DNA of 36,096 bases from Desulfobacteraceae bacterium. GTDB taxonomy: Bacteria > Desulfobacterota > Desulfobacteria > Desulfobacterales > JAABSP01. This document shows, piece by piece, positions 8,017-15,103 of this stretch. The position numbers were made by a program, and so were the translations under genes. The DNA lies in contig JAABTM010000016.1 of NCBI GenBank assembly GCA_011389855.1, forward strand, positions 1-36,096, given 5' to 3'. Under the pieces are notes generated by a model. The model did not search any database and was not told where the DNA came from. It saw nothing but the letters and a program-made list of their open reading frames with translations. Every line of letters starts with the position of its first letter. Within the stretch, counting starts at the first letter, position 1.

Positions 8017-9486
8017 ATGGACCATTCCATGATCGAAGAGGCGTATTCATTCGACGACGTTCTCCTGTTGCCCAATTATTCCGACGTCCTGCCCAAAGAC
8101 GTGGCCACCGCCACCCGCCTGACCCGGAATCTGACCCTCAACATCCCCATCGTCAGCGCCGCCATGGATACCGTCACCGAAGCCCTGGCCGCCATCAGCA
8201 TGGCCCGGGCCGGGGGCATCGGCTTTATCCACCGGAACCTGAGCATCGAGCGTCAGGCCATGGAGGTGGATCAGGTCAAGAAATCGGAAAGCGGCATGAT
8301 CGTCGACCCGGTGACCATCCGGCCGGACCACACCATCGGCGAGGTCCAGAAGCTGATGGAAAAATACCGGATCTCCGGCCTCCCCGTGGTGGTGGAGGGC
8401 GGCCTGGTGGGGATCGTCACCAACCGGGATCTCCGGTTCGAGACCGATCTGGAGAAAAAGGTCTCCAATGTCATGACCCACGACCGGCTGGTCACCGTTC
8501 CCGAAGGGATCACCCTGGAGGAATCGAAAAAGAAGCTCCACGAACACCGCATCGAAAAACTCCTGGTGGTGGATGAAAACGGCCGACTGGCGGGGATGAT
8601 CACCATCAAGGACATCGAAAAAATCAAGAAATACCCCAACGCCTGCAAGGACAGCCGGGGCCGCCTCCGGGTCGGGGCCGCCGTGGGCGTAGGGCCGGAC
8701 ATGATGGCCCGGGCCGGATCGCTCCTTAACGCCGGCGCCGACGTCCTTCTCATCGACACCTCCCACGGCCATTCCAAAAACGTCGTGGAGGCGGTCAAAC
8801 AGCTCAAGGCCGAGTACAAAGACATCGAGCTGATCGCCGGCAACGTGGGCTCCGCCGAAGGGGCCCGGGATCTCATCGACGCCGGCGTCGACGGGGTGAA
8901 GATCGGCATAGGGCCCGGCTCCATCTGCACCACCCGGATCGTGGCCGGCATCGGGGTCCCCCAGGTCACCGCCATCATGAACTGCCGTAAGGTCTCCGAA
9001 GAAACCGGCGTGCCGCTCATCGCCGACGGCGGCATCAAGTTCTCCGGCGACATCACCAAGGCCATTGCCGCCGGCGCCCACACGGTGATGATCGGGGGGC
9101 TCTTCGCCGGCACCGAGGAAAGCCCGGGCGAGACCATCTTTTTCCAGGGCCGCTCCTACAAGGTCTACCGGGGCATGGGCTCCCTGGAAGCCATGAAGCA
9201 GGGCAGCAAGGACCGATACTACCAGGGGGACGAAAGCGAGTCCGAAGCCGACAAGCTGGTGCCCGAAGGCATCGTGGGACGGGTCCCCTACCGCGGCCCG
9301 CTCCTGGACAGCGTCCACCAGCTCCTGGGCGGCCTCAAATCGGGCATGGGCTACGTCGGCTGCCGCACCATCGACGAACTGCGGGAAAAAGCCCGGTTCA
9401 CCAAAATCAGCGCCGCCGGCATGAGGGAAAGCCATGTGCATGACGTGATCATCACCAAGGAGGCGCCGAATTATCGGTTGGATTGA
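8017..9486 (+). CDS. guaB: inosine-5'-monophosphate dehydrogenase
   Basis: 489 residues, normal IMPDH length. The sequence has the N-terminal [16 protein letters not shown], a tandem CBS pair at about residues 93-205, and the catalytic loop [18 protein letters not shown] with Cys304. The flap and finger region ([11 protein letters not shown]) and the C-terminal [10 protein letters not shown] are also present. It converts IMP to XMP with NAD+, the committed step of GMP synthesis. The ATG at 8017 follows CGGAGG; Met5 is a possible alternative start. dnaE follows after 76 bp. Confidence 0.97.
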   Translation: MDHSMIEEAYSFDDVLLLPNYSDVLPKDVATATRLTRNLTLNIPIVSAAMDTVTEALAAISMARAGGIGFIHRNLSIERQAMEVDQVKKSESGMIVDPVTIRPDHTIGEVQKLMEKYRISGLPVVVEGGLVGIVTNRDLRFETDLEKKVSNVMTHDRLVTVPEGITLEESKKKLHEHRIEKLLVVDENGRLAGMITIKDIEKIKKYPNACKDSRGRLRVGAAVGVGPDMMARAGSLLNAGADVLLIDTSHGHSKNVVEAVKQLKAEYKDIELIAGNVGSAEGARDLIDAGVDGVKIGIGPGSICTTRIVAGIGVPQVTAIMNCRKVSEETGVPLIADGGIKFSGDITKAIAAGAHTVMIGGLFAGTEESPGETIFFQGRSYKVYRGMGSLEAMKQGSKDRYYQGDESESEADKLVPEGIVGRVPYRGPLLDSVHQLLGGLKSGMGYVGCRTIDELREKARFTKISAAGMRESHVHDVIITKEAPNYRLD

Positions 9487-9496
9487 TTCTCCGGCA

Positions 9497-9548
9497 TTGA
9501 CATGAATTCATCGATTGCCATAAACCACTTAAATTTTAATATTAAAAT
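9497..9548 (+). promoter_or_regulatory. candidate dnaE promoter with an AT palindrome
   Basis: TTGACA at 9497-9502, a 16-bp spacer and CATAAA at 9519-9524 could form a promoter in the 76-bp guaB-dnaE gap. Just downstream, ATTTTAAT/ATTAAAAT at 9533-9548 is a perfect 16-bp palindrome of A and T only. The RBS GGGAG lies right before the dnaE ATG. Confidence 0.35.
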
Positions 9549-9562
9549 AATCGGGAGCCCCC

Positions 9563-12500
9563 ATGTCCCAACCCCGTACCAATTTCGTCCATCTCCACGT
9601 CCACACGCAATACAGCCTCCTCGACGGCGCCATACGCATCGATCCGCTGATTCAGCGGGCCCGGGAGTTCGGCATGTCCGCCGTGTCCATGACCGACCAC
9701 GGCACCATGTTCGGGGCCGTCGAGTTTTTCGAGAAGGCCACCAAGGCCGGTCTCAAGCCGGTCCTAGGGTGCGAGTGCTATCTCGCGCCCCGGAAACTCA
9801 CGGACAAGACCTCGGCCGACGCCAAGGGGCTCTCCCACCTGGTGCTCCTCGCCGAAAACCAGGAGGGCTACCGGAACCTCTGCGCCCTGGCGTCCCTGGC
9901 CCAGCTCAAGGGGTTTTACTACAAGCCGCGGATCGACAAAGAGGTCCTCAAGGCTCACGGCGGCGGCCTCATCGGACTCTCCGCCTGCCTCCACGGCGAG
10001 ATTCCCCAACTGCTCAAAAACGGCAAGACCAAGGAAGCCGACGAAGCGGCCCGTTTTTACCTGGAAACCTTCGGCGAGGACAGCTTCTTCCTGGAAATCC
10101 AGAACAACGGCCTGGAGGAACAGGAAACGGTCAACGCCCAGCTGCTGGAAATGAGCCGGCGGCTCTCCATCCCCATGGTGGCCACCAACGACTGCCACTA
10201 CCTCGACAAAGAGGACGTGCGGGCCCACGAGGTGCTCCTCTGCATCCAGACCGGCAAAACGGTCAAGGACGCCGACCGGTTCCAGTTCAACACGGATCAA
10301 CTCTACTTCAAGCCGCCCGAGGTGATGGAGCGGGATTTCGCCGATTTCCCCGGCGCCCTCGAAAACACCGGCAAGATCGCCGGCCGGTGCCACATCGAAT
10401 TCGACTTCAAGACCTATCATTTCCCCCAGTTCGACGCCGAGCAGAGCGCGGACGACCTCTTCGACCAGAAGGTTCGGGATGGCTATCAAAAGGTCATGGA
10501 AAAAATCCGGTCCCGCCATCCGGACCTGGACGAAACGGTCTACCAAAAGCGTCTCGACTACGAGATGTCCGTCATCAAGGACATGGGATTTCCCGGCTAT
10601 TTCCTCATCGTGGCCGACTTCATCGCCTACGCCAAGGACAACAACGTCCCCGTCGGCCCCGGCCGCGGATCGGCCGCCGGCAGCCTGGTGGCCTATTCCC
10701 TGGGAATCACCGATCTCGACCCCATCGAACACGGCCTCATCTTCGAGCGGTTCCTCAACCCGGCCCGGATCTCCATGCCGGATATCGACGTCGATTTTTG
10801 CATCAACGGCCGTGACCAGGTCTTCAAATATGTGGTGGACCGGTACGGCGGCGGCGACTACGTGGCCCAGATCATCACCTTCGGAAAGCTCATGACCCGG
10901 GCCGTGATCCGGGACGTGGGCCGGGCACTGGACATCCCCCTCAAAGAGGTGGACGCCATCGCCAAGATGGTGCCCGACGTCCTCAACATCACACTGGGCG
11001 ACGCCCTGGAGCAGGAGCCCAAACTCCGGGAAATGGCCGAAAGCCGCGACGACGTGGCCGAGCTGATCCGCATCGCCCGGACCCTGGAGGGCCTTCCCCG
11101 CCACGCCTCCACCCACGCCGCCGGGGTGGTGATCGGCGACCGGCCCCTGGTGGAGTACCTGCCCCTGTACCGCGGGAAAAAGGGCGAAGTCGTGACACAG
11201 CTCGACATGAAGCGGGTGGAGCAGATCGGCCTGGTCAAGTTCGACTTTCTTGGGCTGCGCAACCTGACGGTGATCCAGAACACCCTGCGGCTGATCGGGG
11301 AAGGGGGCAAGACCCCGCCCGACCTGTCGGACCTGAACATGGAAGACCCCGACACCTACCGGCTCCTGTGCGCCGGAGACACCACCGGCGTCTTCCAGTT
11401 GGAAAGCTCCGGCATGAAGGATCTCCTCACCCGGATGAAGCCCGCCCTCTTCGATGACGTCATCGCCCTGGTGGCCCTCTACCGGCCCGGCCCGCTGGAC
11501 AGCGGCATGGTGGAGGACTTCGTGGAGCGCAAACACGGCCGCCGTAAGGTGGAATACCTGACCCCCGAACTGGAACCGATCCTCCAGGAGACCTACGGCG
11601 TCATCGTCTACCAGGAACAGGTCATGAAGATCGCCGGCGAGCTGGCCAATTACTCCATGGCCGAAGCCGACGGTTTGCGGAAGGCCATGGGCAAGAAAAT
11701 CGTCGCCATCATGGCCGAGCACCGGGAGCGGTTCATCAAGGGGGCCGTGGAGAACAACATCCCCGAGAAAAAGGCCGTCCAGATCTTCGATCTCATGGAG
11801 AAATTCGGCGGCTACGGCTTCAACAAGTCCCACAGCGCGGCCTACGCCCTCATCGCCTACCAGACCGCCTACCTCAAGGCCCATTTCCCGGTGGAGTTCA
11901 TGGCCTCGCTGCTCACCAGCGAAATGCACGCCATCGACGGCGTGGTCAAGTTCATCGCCGAGTGCCGCGGCCACGACATCCCGGTGCTGCCGCCGGACGT
12001 CAACGAAAGCTTCACAGACTTCACCGTGGCCGAAGACCAGATCCGCTTCGGGCTGGTGGCGGTCAAGAACGTGGGCGAAGGCGCCATCCAGTCCATCATC
12101 GAAACCCGGGCCGACCGGCCCTTCGATTCGATTTTCGACTTCTGCGAGCGGGTGGATCCCCGAAAGGTCAACAAGCGAGTCCTGGAAAGCCTGATCCGGT
12201 GCGGCGCCTTCGACTCGACCGGCGCCCGGCGGTCCCAGATGATCGCCGTCATGGAAGAGGCCCTCGACTACGGGCAACGGGCCCAGAAAGAAAAGTCGGA
12301 TCCCCAGATGGGGCTCTTCGACATGGAGGAGACGGCCCAACCCCTCAACCCCCCTTCCCTGCCCCGACTGGAGGAATTCGAGGACCACGAACTCCTGGCC
12401 ATGGAAAAGGACTCCCTCGGGTTTTACATCACCGGCCACCCGCTCCGGAAGCACGAAGCGATCCTCAACCGGTTCGCCGACGCCGACACCCTCTCCCTCA

Positions 12501-13105
12501 GGGAAAAGACCGACGGCGCCGCGGTCCGCATCGGCGGCATCGTCGCCGCCGTCAAAACCATCCGGACCAAGCGGGGCGACCCCATGGCCTTCGTCACGCT
12601 GGAGGACATGCGCGGCACGGTCGAGGTCACCGTCTTTTCTTCCCTTTACGAAGAAACCGCAGACCTCCTGGCAGAGGAGCAGCCCCTGCTGGTGGAGGGC
12701 CAGCTCCAGCGGGATGAAAACACGGTCAAAATGCTGGCGGACAAGATCGTCCCCATCGACCAGGCCGAGGAGACCTGGACCCAGGGGGTAACCATTCAGT
12801 TGGACGTCTCCCGAACCGACCGGGACAAACTGGATAAGCTGCGCCAGATCTTCCGGGACCATTCCGGCCCCAGCCCCGCCGTTCTCGGCATCCTCGATCC
12901 CGGCGTGAGCCGGACCCGGATCGCCGTCTCCGAGGAGTTCCGCCTCGCCGCGGGGCCGCCGCTGCGTGAAGCGGTGCGGGATCTTCTGGGGTACGACGCG
13001 GTGGAGGTCGAGTGCAAACCGCCGGAGTGCGCCAATGGGAATGGGGGGAAATACAGAGGGACAAAGGGACAAAGGGACAAAGGGAGGAGGAAGGGGGCGT
13101 CATGA
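9563..13105 (+). CDS. dnaE: DNA polymerase III alpha subunit
   Basis: 1180 residues, the size of E. coli-type DnaE. The N-terminal PHP domain begins FVHLHVHTQYSLLDG and keeps TDHG. The catalytic aspartates lie in PDIDVDF at residues 406-412. Further segments are GPGRGSAAGSLVAY, the fingers (PGPLDSGMV), EQVMKIAGELANY, YGFNKSHSAAYALIAYQTAYLKAHFP, and an OB-fold near residues 985-1065 (VRIGGIVAAVKTIRTKRGDPMAF). It is the main replicative polymerase. The last ~25 residues, after AVEVE, are encoded by low-complexity DNA that includes an 8-bp tandem repeat and are unlikely to be conserved. The stop overlaps the coaE start (ATGA). Confidence 0.97.
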   Translation: MSQPRTNFVHLHVHTQYSLLDGAIRIDPLIQRAREFGMSAVSMTDHGTMFGAVEFFEKATKAGLKPVLGCECYLAPRKLTDKTSADAKGLSHLVLLAENQEGYRNLCALASLAQLKGFYYKPRIDKEVLKAHGGGLIGLSACLHGEIPQLLKNGKTKEADEAARFYLETFGEDSFFLEIQNNGLEEQETVNAQLLEMSRRLSIPMVATNDCHYLDKEDVRAHEVLLCIQTGKTVKDADRFQFNTDQLYFKPPEVMERDFADFPGALENTGKIAGRCHIEFDFKTYHFPQFDAEQSADDLFDQKVRDGYQKVMEKIRSRHPDLDETVYQKRLDYEMSVIKDMGFPGYFLIVADFIAYAKDNNVPVGPGRGSAAGSLVAYSLGITDLDPIEHGLIFERFLNPARISMPDIDVDFCINGRDQVFKYVVDRYGGGDYVAQIITFGKLMTRAVIRDVGRALDIPLKEVDAIAKMVPDVLNITLGDALEQEPKLREMAESRDDVAELIRIARTLEGLPRHASTHAAGVVIGDRPLVEYLPLYRGKKGEVVTQLDMKRVEQIGLVKFDFLGLRNLTVIQNTLRLIGEGGKTPPDLSDLNMEDPDTYRLLCAGDTTGVFQLESSGMKDLLTRMKPALFDDVIALVALYRPGPLDSGMVEDFVERKHGRRKVEYLTPELEPILQETYGVIVYQEQVMKIAGELANYSMAEADGLRKAMGKKIVAIMAEHRERFIKGAVENNIPEKKAVQIFDLMEKFGGYGFNKSHSAAYALIAYQTAYLKAHFPVEFMASLLTSEMHAIDGVVKFIAECRGHDIPVLPPDVNESFTDFTVAEDQIRFGLVAVKNVGEGAIQSIIETRADRPFDSIFDFCERVDPRKVNKRVLESLIRCGAFDSTGARRSQMIAVMEEALDYGQRAQKEKSDPQMGLFDMEETAQPLNPPSLPRLEEFEDHELLAMEKDSLGFYITGHPLRKHEAILNRFADADTLSLREKTDGAAVRIGGIVAAVKTIRTKRGDPMAFVTLEDMRGTVEVTVFSSLYEETADLLAEEQPLLVEGQLQRDENTVKMLADKIVPIDQAEETWTQGVTIQLDVSRTDRDKLDKLRQIFRDHSGPSPAVLGILDPGVSRTRIAVSEEFRLAAGPPLREAVRDLLGYDAVEVECKPPECANGNGGKYRGTKGQRDKGRRKGAS
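13058..13085 (+). repeat. 8-bp tandem repeat GGGACAAA at the dnaE/coaE junction
   Basis: Three perfect copies of GGGACAAA (13058-13081) plus GGGA, followed by GGAGGAAGGGGGCGTC and the coaE ATG. The array is read through as the DnaE C-terminus (GTKGQRDKG). The same unit occurs at 22092-22147, also just upstream of a start region and followed by nearly the same GGAGGATGGGGGCGT. Confidence 0.9.
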
Positions 13106-13728
13106 TCACCGCGGGACTGACCGGGGGGATCGCCACGGGGAAATCGACCGTGGCCGGGTTTCTGGCGGAGGCCGGGGCCGACATCATCGATGCGGACAAA
13201 ATCGCCCGGCACGTCGTTCAAAAGGGGAAACCCGCCTGGCGGGCGGTGTTGGATCATTTTGGAAAGGAAATCCTCGATGCCGGCGGCGACATCGACCGCC
13301 GGCGGCTGGGGGACATCGTCTTCCGGTCCCCCGAAAAAAAGGCGACCCTAGACCGAATCGTCCATCCCTATGTCTTCGAGGAGATGACGGCGGCCGAATC
13401 GGCCATTCGCGCGGAGCGGCCCGACGCGGTGGTGATCCTCGACGTCCCCTTGCTCTTCGAGGTGGGCATGGACGGACGCATTTCAGAGATCATCGTGGTC
13501 TACGCCCCGGAACACATCCAAATCGAGCGCCTCATGGCGAGAAACGATCTCTCAACGGATGACGCCTTGGCCCGGATCCGGTCTCAAATGGACATCGAGG
13601 AAAAACGGAAACGGGCCGCCATCGTCATCGACAACAGCGGGGATCTGGAAAGGACAAAGGCGCGGACGATGGCGGTTTATGGTATTGTCAGAACCGCTGA
13701 TTACCCTGATGACGCGGATGAACCATGA
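13102..13728 (+). CDS. coaE: dephospho-CoA kinase
   Basis: 208 residues. The N-terminal MITAGLTGGIATGKSTVA contains the Walker A motif, DADKIAR is the dephospho-CoA binding region, and VPLLFEVGMD and ARNDLSTDDALARIRSQM are CoaE signatures. It adds the 3' phosphate in the last step of CoA synthesis. The ATG at 13102 has a strong GGAGGA site upstream, placed in the end of dnaE (ATGA overlap). The last 13-14 residues (VRTADYPDDADEP) and the stop codon come from the inverted repeat at 13686-13782, so the native C-terminus was probably shorter. Confidence 0.95.
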   Translation: MITAGLTGGIATGKSTVAGFLAEAGADIIDADKIARHVVQKGKPAWRAVLDHFGKEILDAGGDIDRRRLGDIVFRSPEKKATLDRIVHPYVFEEMTAAESAIRAERPDAVVILDVPLLFEVGMDGRISEIIVVYAPEHIQIERLMARNDLSTDDALARIRSQMDIEEKRKRAAIVIDNSGDLERTKARTMAVYGIVRTADYPDDADEP

Positions 13729-13782
13729 TGGTTGCCCACATCCGCGGCATCATAAACATCAGGATGATCAGCGGTTCTGACA
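13686..13782. repeat. 97-bp inverted repeat over the coaE 3' end
   Basis: Outer arms of 16 bp (13686-13701 with 13767-13782) match perfectly. Inner arms CCTGAT/ATCAGG (13705-13710 with 13758-13763) and CGCGGATG/CATCCGCG (13713-13720 with 13739-13746) also match. The tip AACCAT-G-ATGGTT is a small palindrome. There is no T tract, so it looks like a dispersed extragenic repeat rather than a simple terminator. Confidence 0.85.
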
Positions 13783-13794
13783 GCTTTCGTTTTG

Positions 13795-13879
13795 AATCAG
13801 GATGAACAGGATTTTTAAGGATGGTCAGGATGGGGGGCGGCCATCTTGTGTATCTTTCATTATCCTGACCATCCTGATT
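13795..13879. repeat. ATCAGGATG-type repeats in inverted orientation
   Basis: AATCAGGATGAACAGGAT at 13795-13812 is followed by GGATGGTCAGGAT at 13819-13831. The reverse complement ATCCTGACCATCC occurs at 13862-13874 and forms the end of the transposase-like pseudogene, including its stop codon. The arms could fold around a ~30-bp centre. Confidence 0.75.
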
Positions 13880-14321
13880 CCGATTGCAGCTTCTTTTCCA
13901 GTTCTTCCAGCTTTTTCCGGTCCAGCCCCGTGATCTCGGATATCTGCTCTTTGTTCAGCCATTGGGAGCGGAGCAAATTGATCGCGGCTGTCTCCATGCC
14001 TTCTTCCCTGCCTTTTTCCCTGCCGACCTCTTCAATTGACTGCAACATTTTGGCATCCTGAAACATGGGGTTTTCTTGAATAATTTCCTGAAACGCCTTT
14101 TCCTCCGCCGGCTCCAGCGGCAGGCTGTGGTTGATCGGCGAATACAGCACCGATCACTTGGGCCCTTTTTCCACGCCCGCGATTCCTTTGACGGCTTTTG
14201 CCTTGATCAACGGCCGGTCTTTTTCCGGGTAGTCGGTCAGCGGCAAATAAGCCGCCGCCAAGGGATTCTCCACCGCTTTTTTCTCGAATTTCCCGGCGGC
14301 CACGTTTTTGAGTTTGAAATT
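13860..14321 (-). pseudogene. Rpn/PD-(D/E)XK transposase-like gene, truncated and with a stop codon
   Basis: Read on the - strand, the frame starts abruptly at 14321 (NFKLKNVAAGKFEKKAVENPLAAAY...) directly after the stop codon of the DUF5615 gene. It runs through ADYLPL-like and KAKAVKGIAG segments, hits an in-frame TGA at 14156-14154, then continues with LYSPINHSLPLEPAEEKAF and the charged tail REKGREEGMETAA...LNKEQISEITGLDRKKLEELEKKL. This tail is typical of the Rpn family (recombination-promoting nuclease/putative transposase). The N-terminal nuclease core is missing. A GTG at 14150 after the stop could start a 96-residue product, but I take the whole as decayed. Confidence 0.75.
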
Positions 14322-14669
14322 TTATATCGGTAAAAATATGATTTGATTCAACATGTCTTTTGGTTTCAACACCTTTGCAATCAATTCTAAATTTTCAATA
14401 CATACTCCAATAGTTATGGATTTCTGTTGAGTGAAAATGATTCCACTAAACAATCTTTCGGTTCTTTGATATTCCGCCGCAATGGACAAAAAATCTTTAT
14501 CCTGGGTAAAAAGGACTCGGTTCAAGTTTTTTGCTCGCTCAAGCAAGTCTTCATCTTCCAACTCGGAACCCTCGTCTTCATAAGCTGTTAAAATATCGAC
14601 ACCTTTTTGACGCAATCCCACAGTAATCGACCGCGGAACATGCTGGTCCATATAATACTTAAGATACAT
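14322..14669 (-). CDS. DUF5615 (PIN-like) family protein, probable toxin
   Basis: 115 residues. It opens LKYYMDQHVPRSITVGLRQKGVDILTAYEDE and has RVLFTQDKDFLSIAAEY near 51-67. This is the pattern of DUF5615 PIN-like proteins, with Asp8 and the Asp pair at 57/59 as the likely metal-binding acids. Such proteins sit beside DUF433 partners in toxin-antitoxin-like pairs and may be RNases; activity is not shown. The start overlaps the upstream DUF433 gene by 11 bp. Base composition is much more AT-rich than the flanking core genes, which suggests transfer. Confidence 0.8.
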   Translation of the reverse strand: MYLKYYMDQHVPRSITVGLRQKGVDILTAYEDEGSELEDEDLLERAKNLNRVLFTQDKDFLSIAAEYQRTERLFSGIIFTQQKSITIGVCIENLELIAKVLKPKDMLNQIIFLPI

Positions 14670-14973
14670 ACGAATTAAGACGCCTTTGAAGGGGGTCTGA
14701 TTTGAATTGCTTCTTTATTATTTCAGTCGCCATATTCCTTTCAGCTATCATTTGATCAATCTCTTCTTGGAATTCATAATAATAAGCCAATGCGGAATGA
14801 ATTTGGCCGAGGCTGATTTGTGGAAATTGAAAATGCAACTCTTCCGGGCTCCAACCATGAGCTTTTTTATTTTGAATTAATTCTGTTATCTTAAAATTAG
14901 TTCCGCCAATTATTGGAATTCCTCTATCATTTATTTCTATATGACGGAATCCCGTTCGCGCCGATTGGGCCAT
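14659..14973 (-). CDS. DUF433 family protein, probable antitoxin
   Basis: 104 residues. The segment HIEINDRGIPIIGGTNFKITELIQNKKAHGWSPEELHFQFPQISLGQIHSALAYYYEFQEEID is characteristic of DUF433, a small helix-turn-helix-type domain paired with DUF5615 proteins. The ATG at 14973 follows GGAGGTAAAAT on the - strand, a good RBS. Antitoxin first and toxin second with an 11-bp overlap is the usual order for such pairs. AT-rich like its partner. Confidence 0.8.
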   Translation of the reverse strand: MAQSARTGFRHIEINDRGIPIIGGTNFKITELIQNKKAHGWSPEELHFQFPQISLGQIHSALAYYYEFQEEIDQMIAERNMATEIIKKQFKSDPLQRRLNSYVS

Positions 14974-14994
14974 ATTTTACCTCCAATATCCTTA

Positions 14995-15084
14995 CTATTG
15001 TGATTCAGATCGCAGCCGTTTTTCCAGGGCCGCCGGCTTTTCCCGATCCATCCCGGTGATCTCCGATATCCGCTCTTTGTTTAA
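14995..15084 (-). pseudogene. second Rpn-family remnant, C-terminal 29 codons only
   Basis: Read on the - strand from 15084, the frame gives LNKERISEITGMDREK and then PAALEKRLRSESQ before TAG at 14997-14995. It matches the tail of the remnant at 13860-14321 (LNKEQISEITGLDRKK...LEKKLQSES) at about 20 of 28 positions. It therefore comes from a different, diverged copy. It lies between the RNB gene and the DUF433 gene, with a half palindrome (15089-15103) at its broken end. Confidence 0.8.
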
Positions 15085-15088
15085 CCTT

Positions 15089-15103
15089 ATTTTTCGCCCC
15101 TAC
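15089..15103. repeat. half copy of the GTAGGGGCGAAAAAT palindrome
   Basis: ATTTTTCGCCCCTAC at 15089-15103 equals the right half of the 28-bp palindrome at 25765-25792. On the - strand it supplies the TAG stop codon of the RNB ribonuclease (15102-15100). Confidence 0.8.

Noticed and set aside
13058-13085. Possible CRISPR-like array
   Set aside because: The unit is 8 bp with no spacers; it is a simple tandem repeat.
14076-14333. 85-codon + strand frame
   Set aside because: It is the complement of the Rpn-like pseudogene, which has family features on the - strand.
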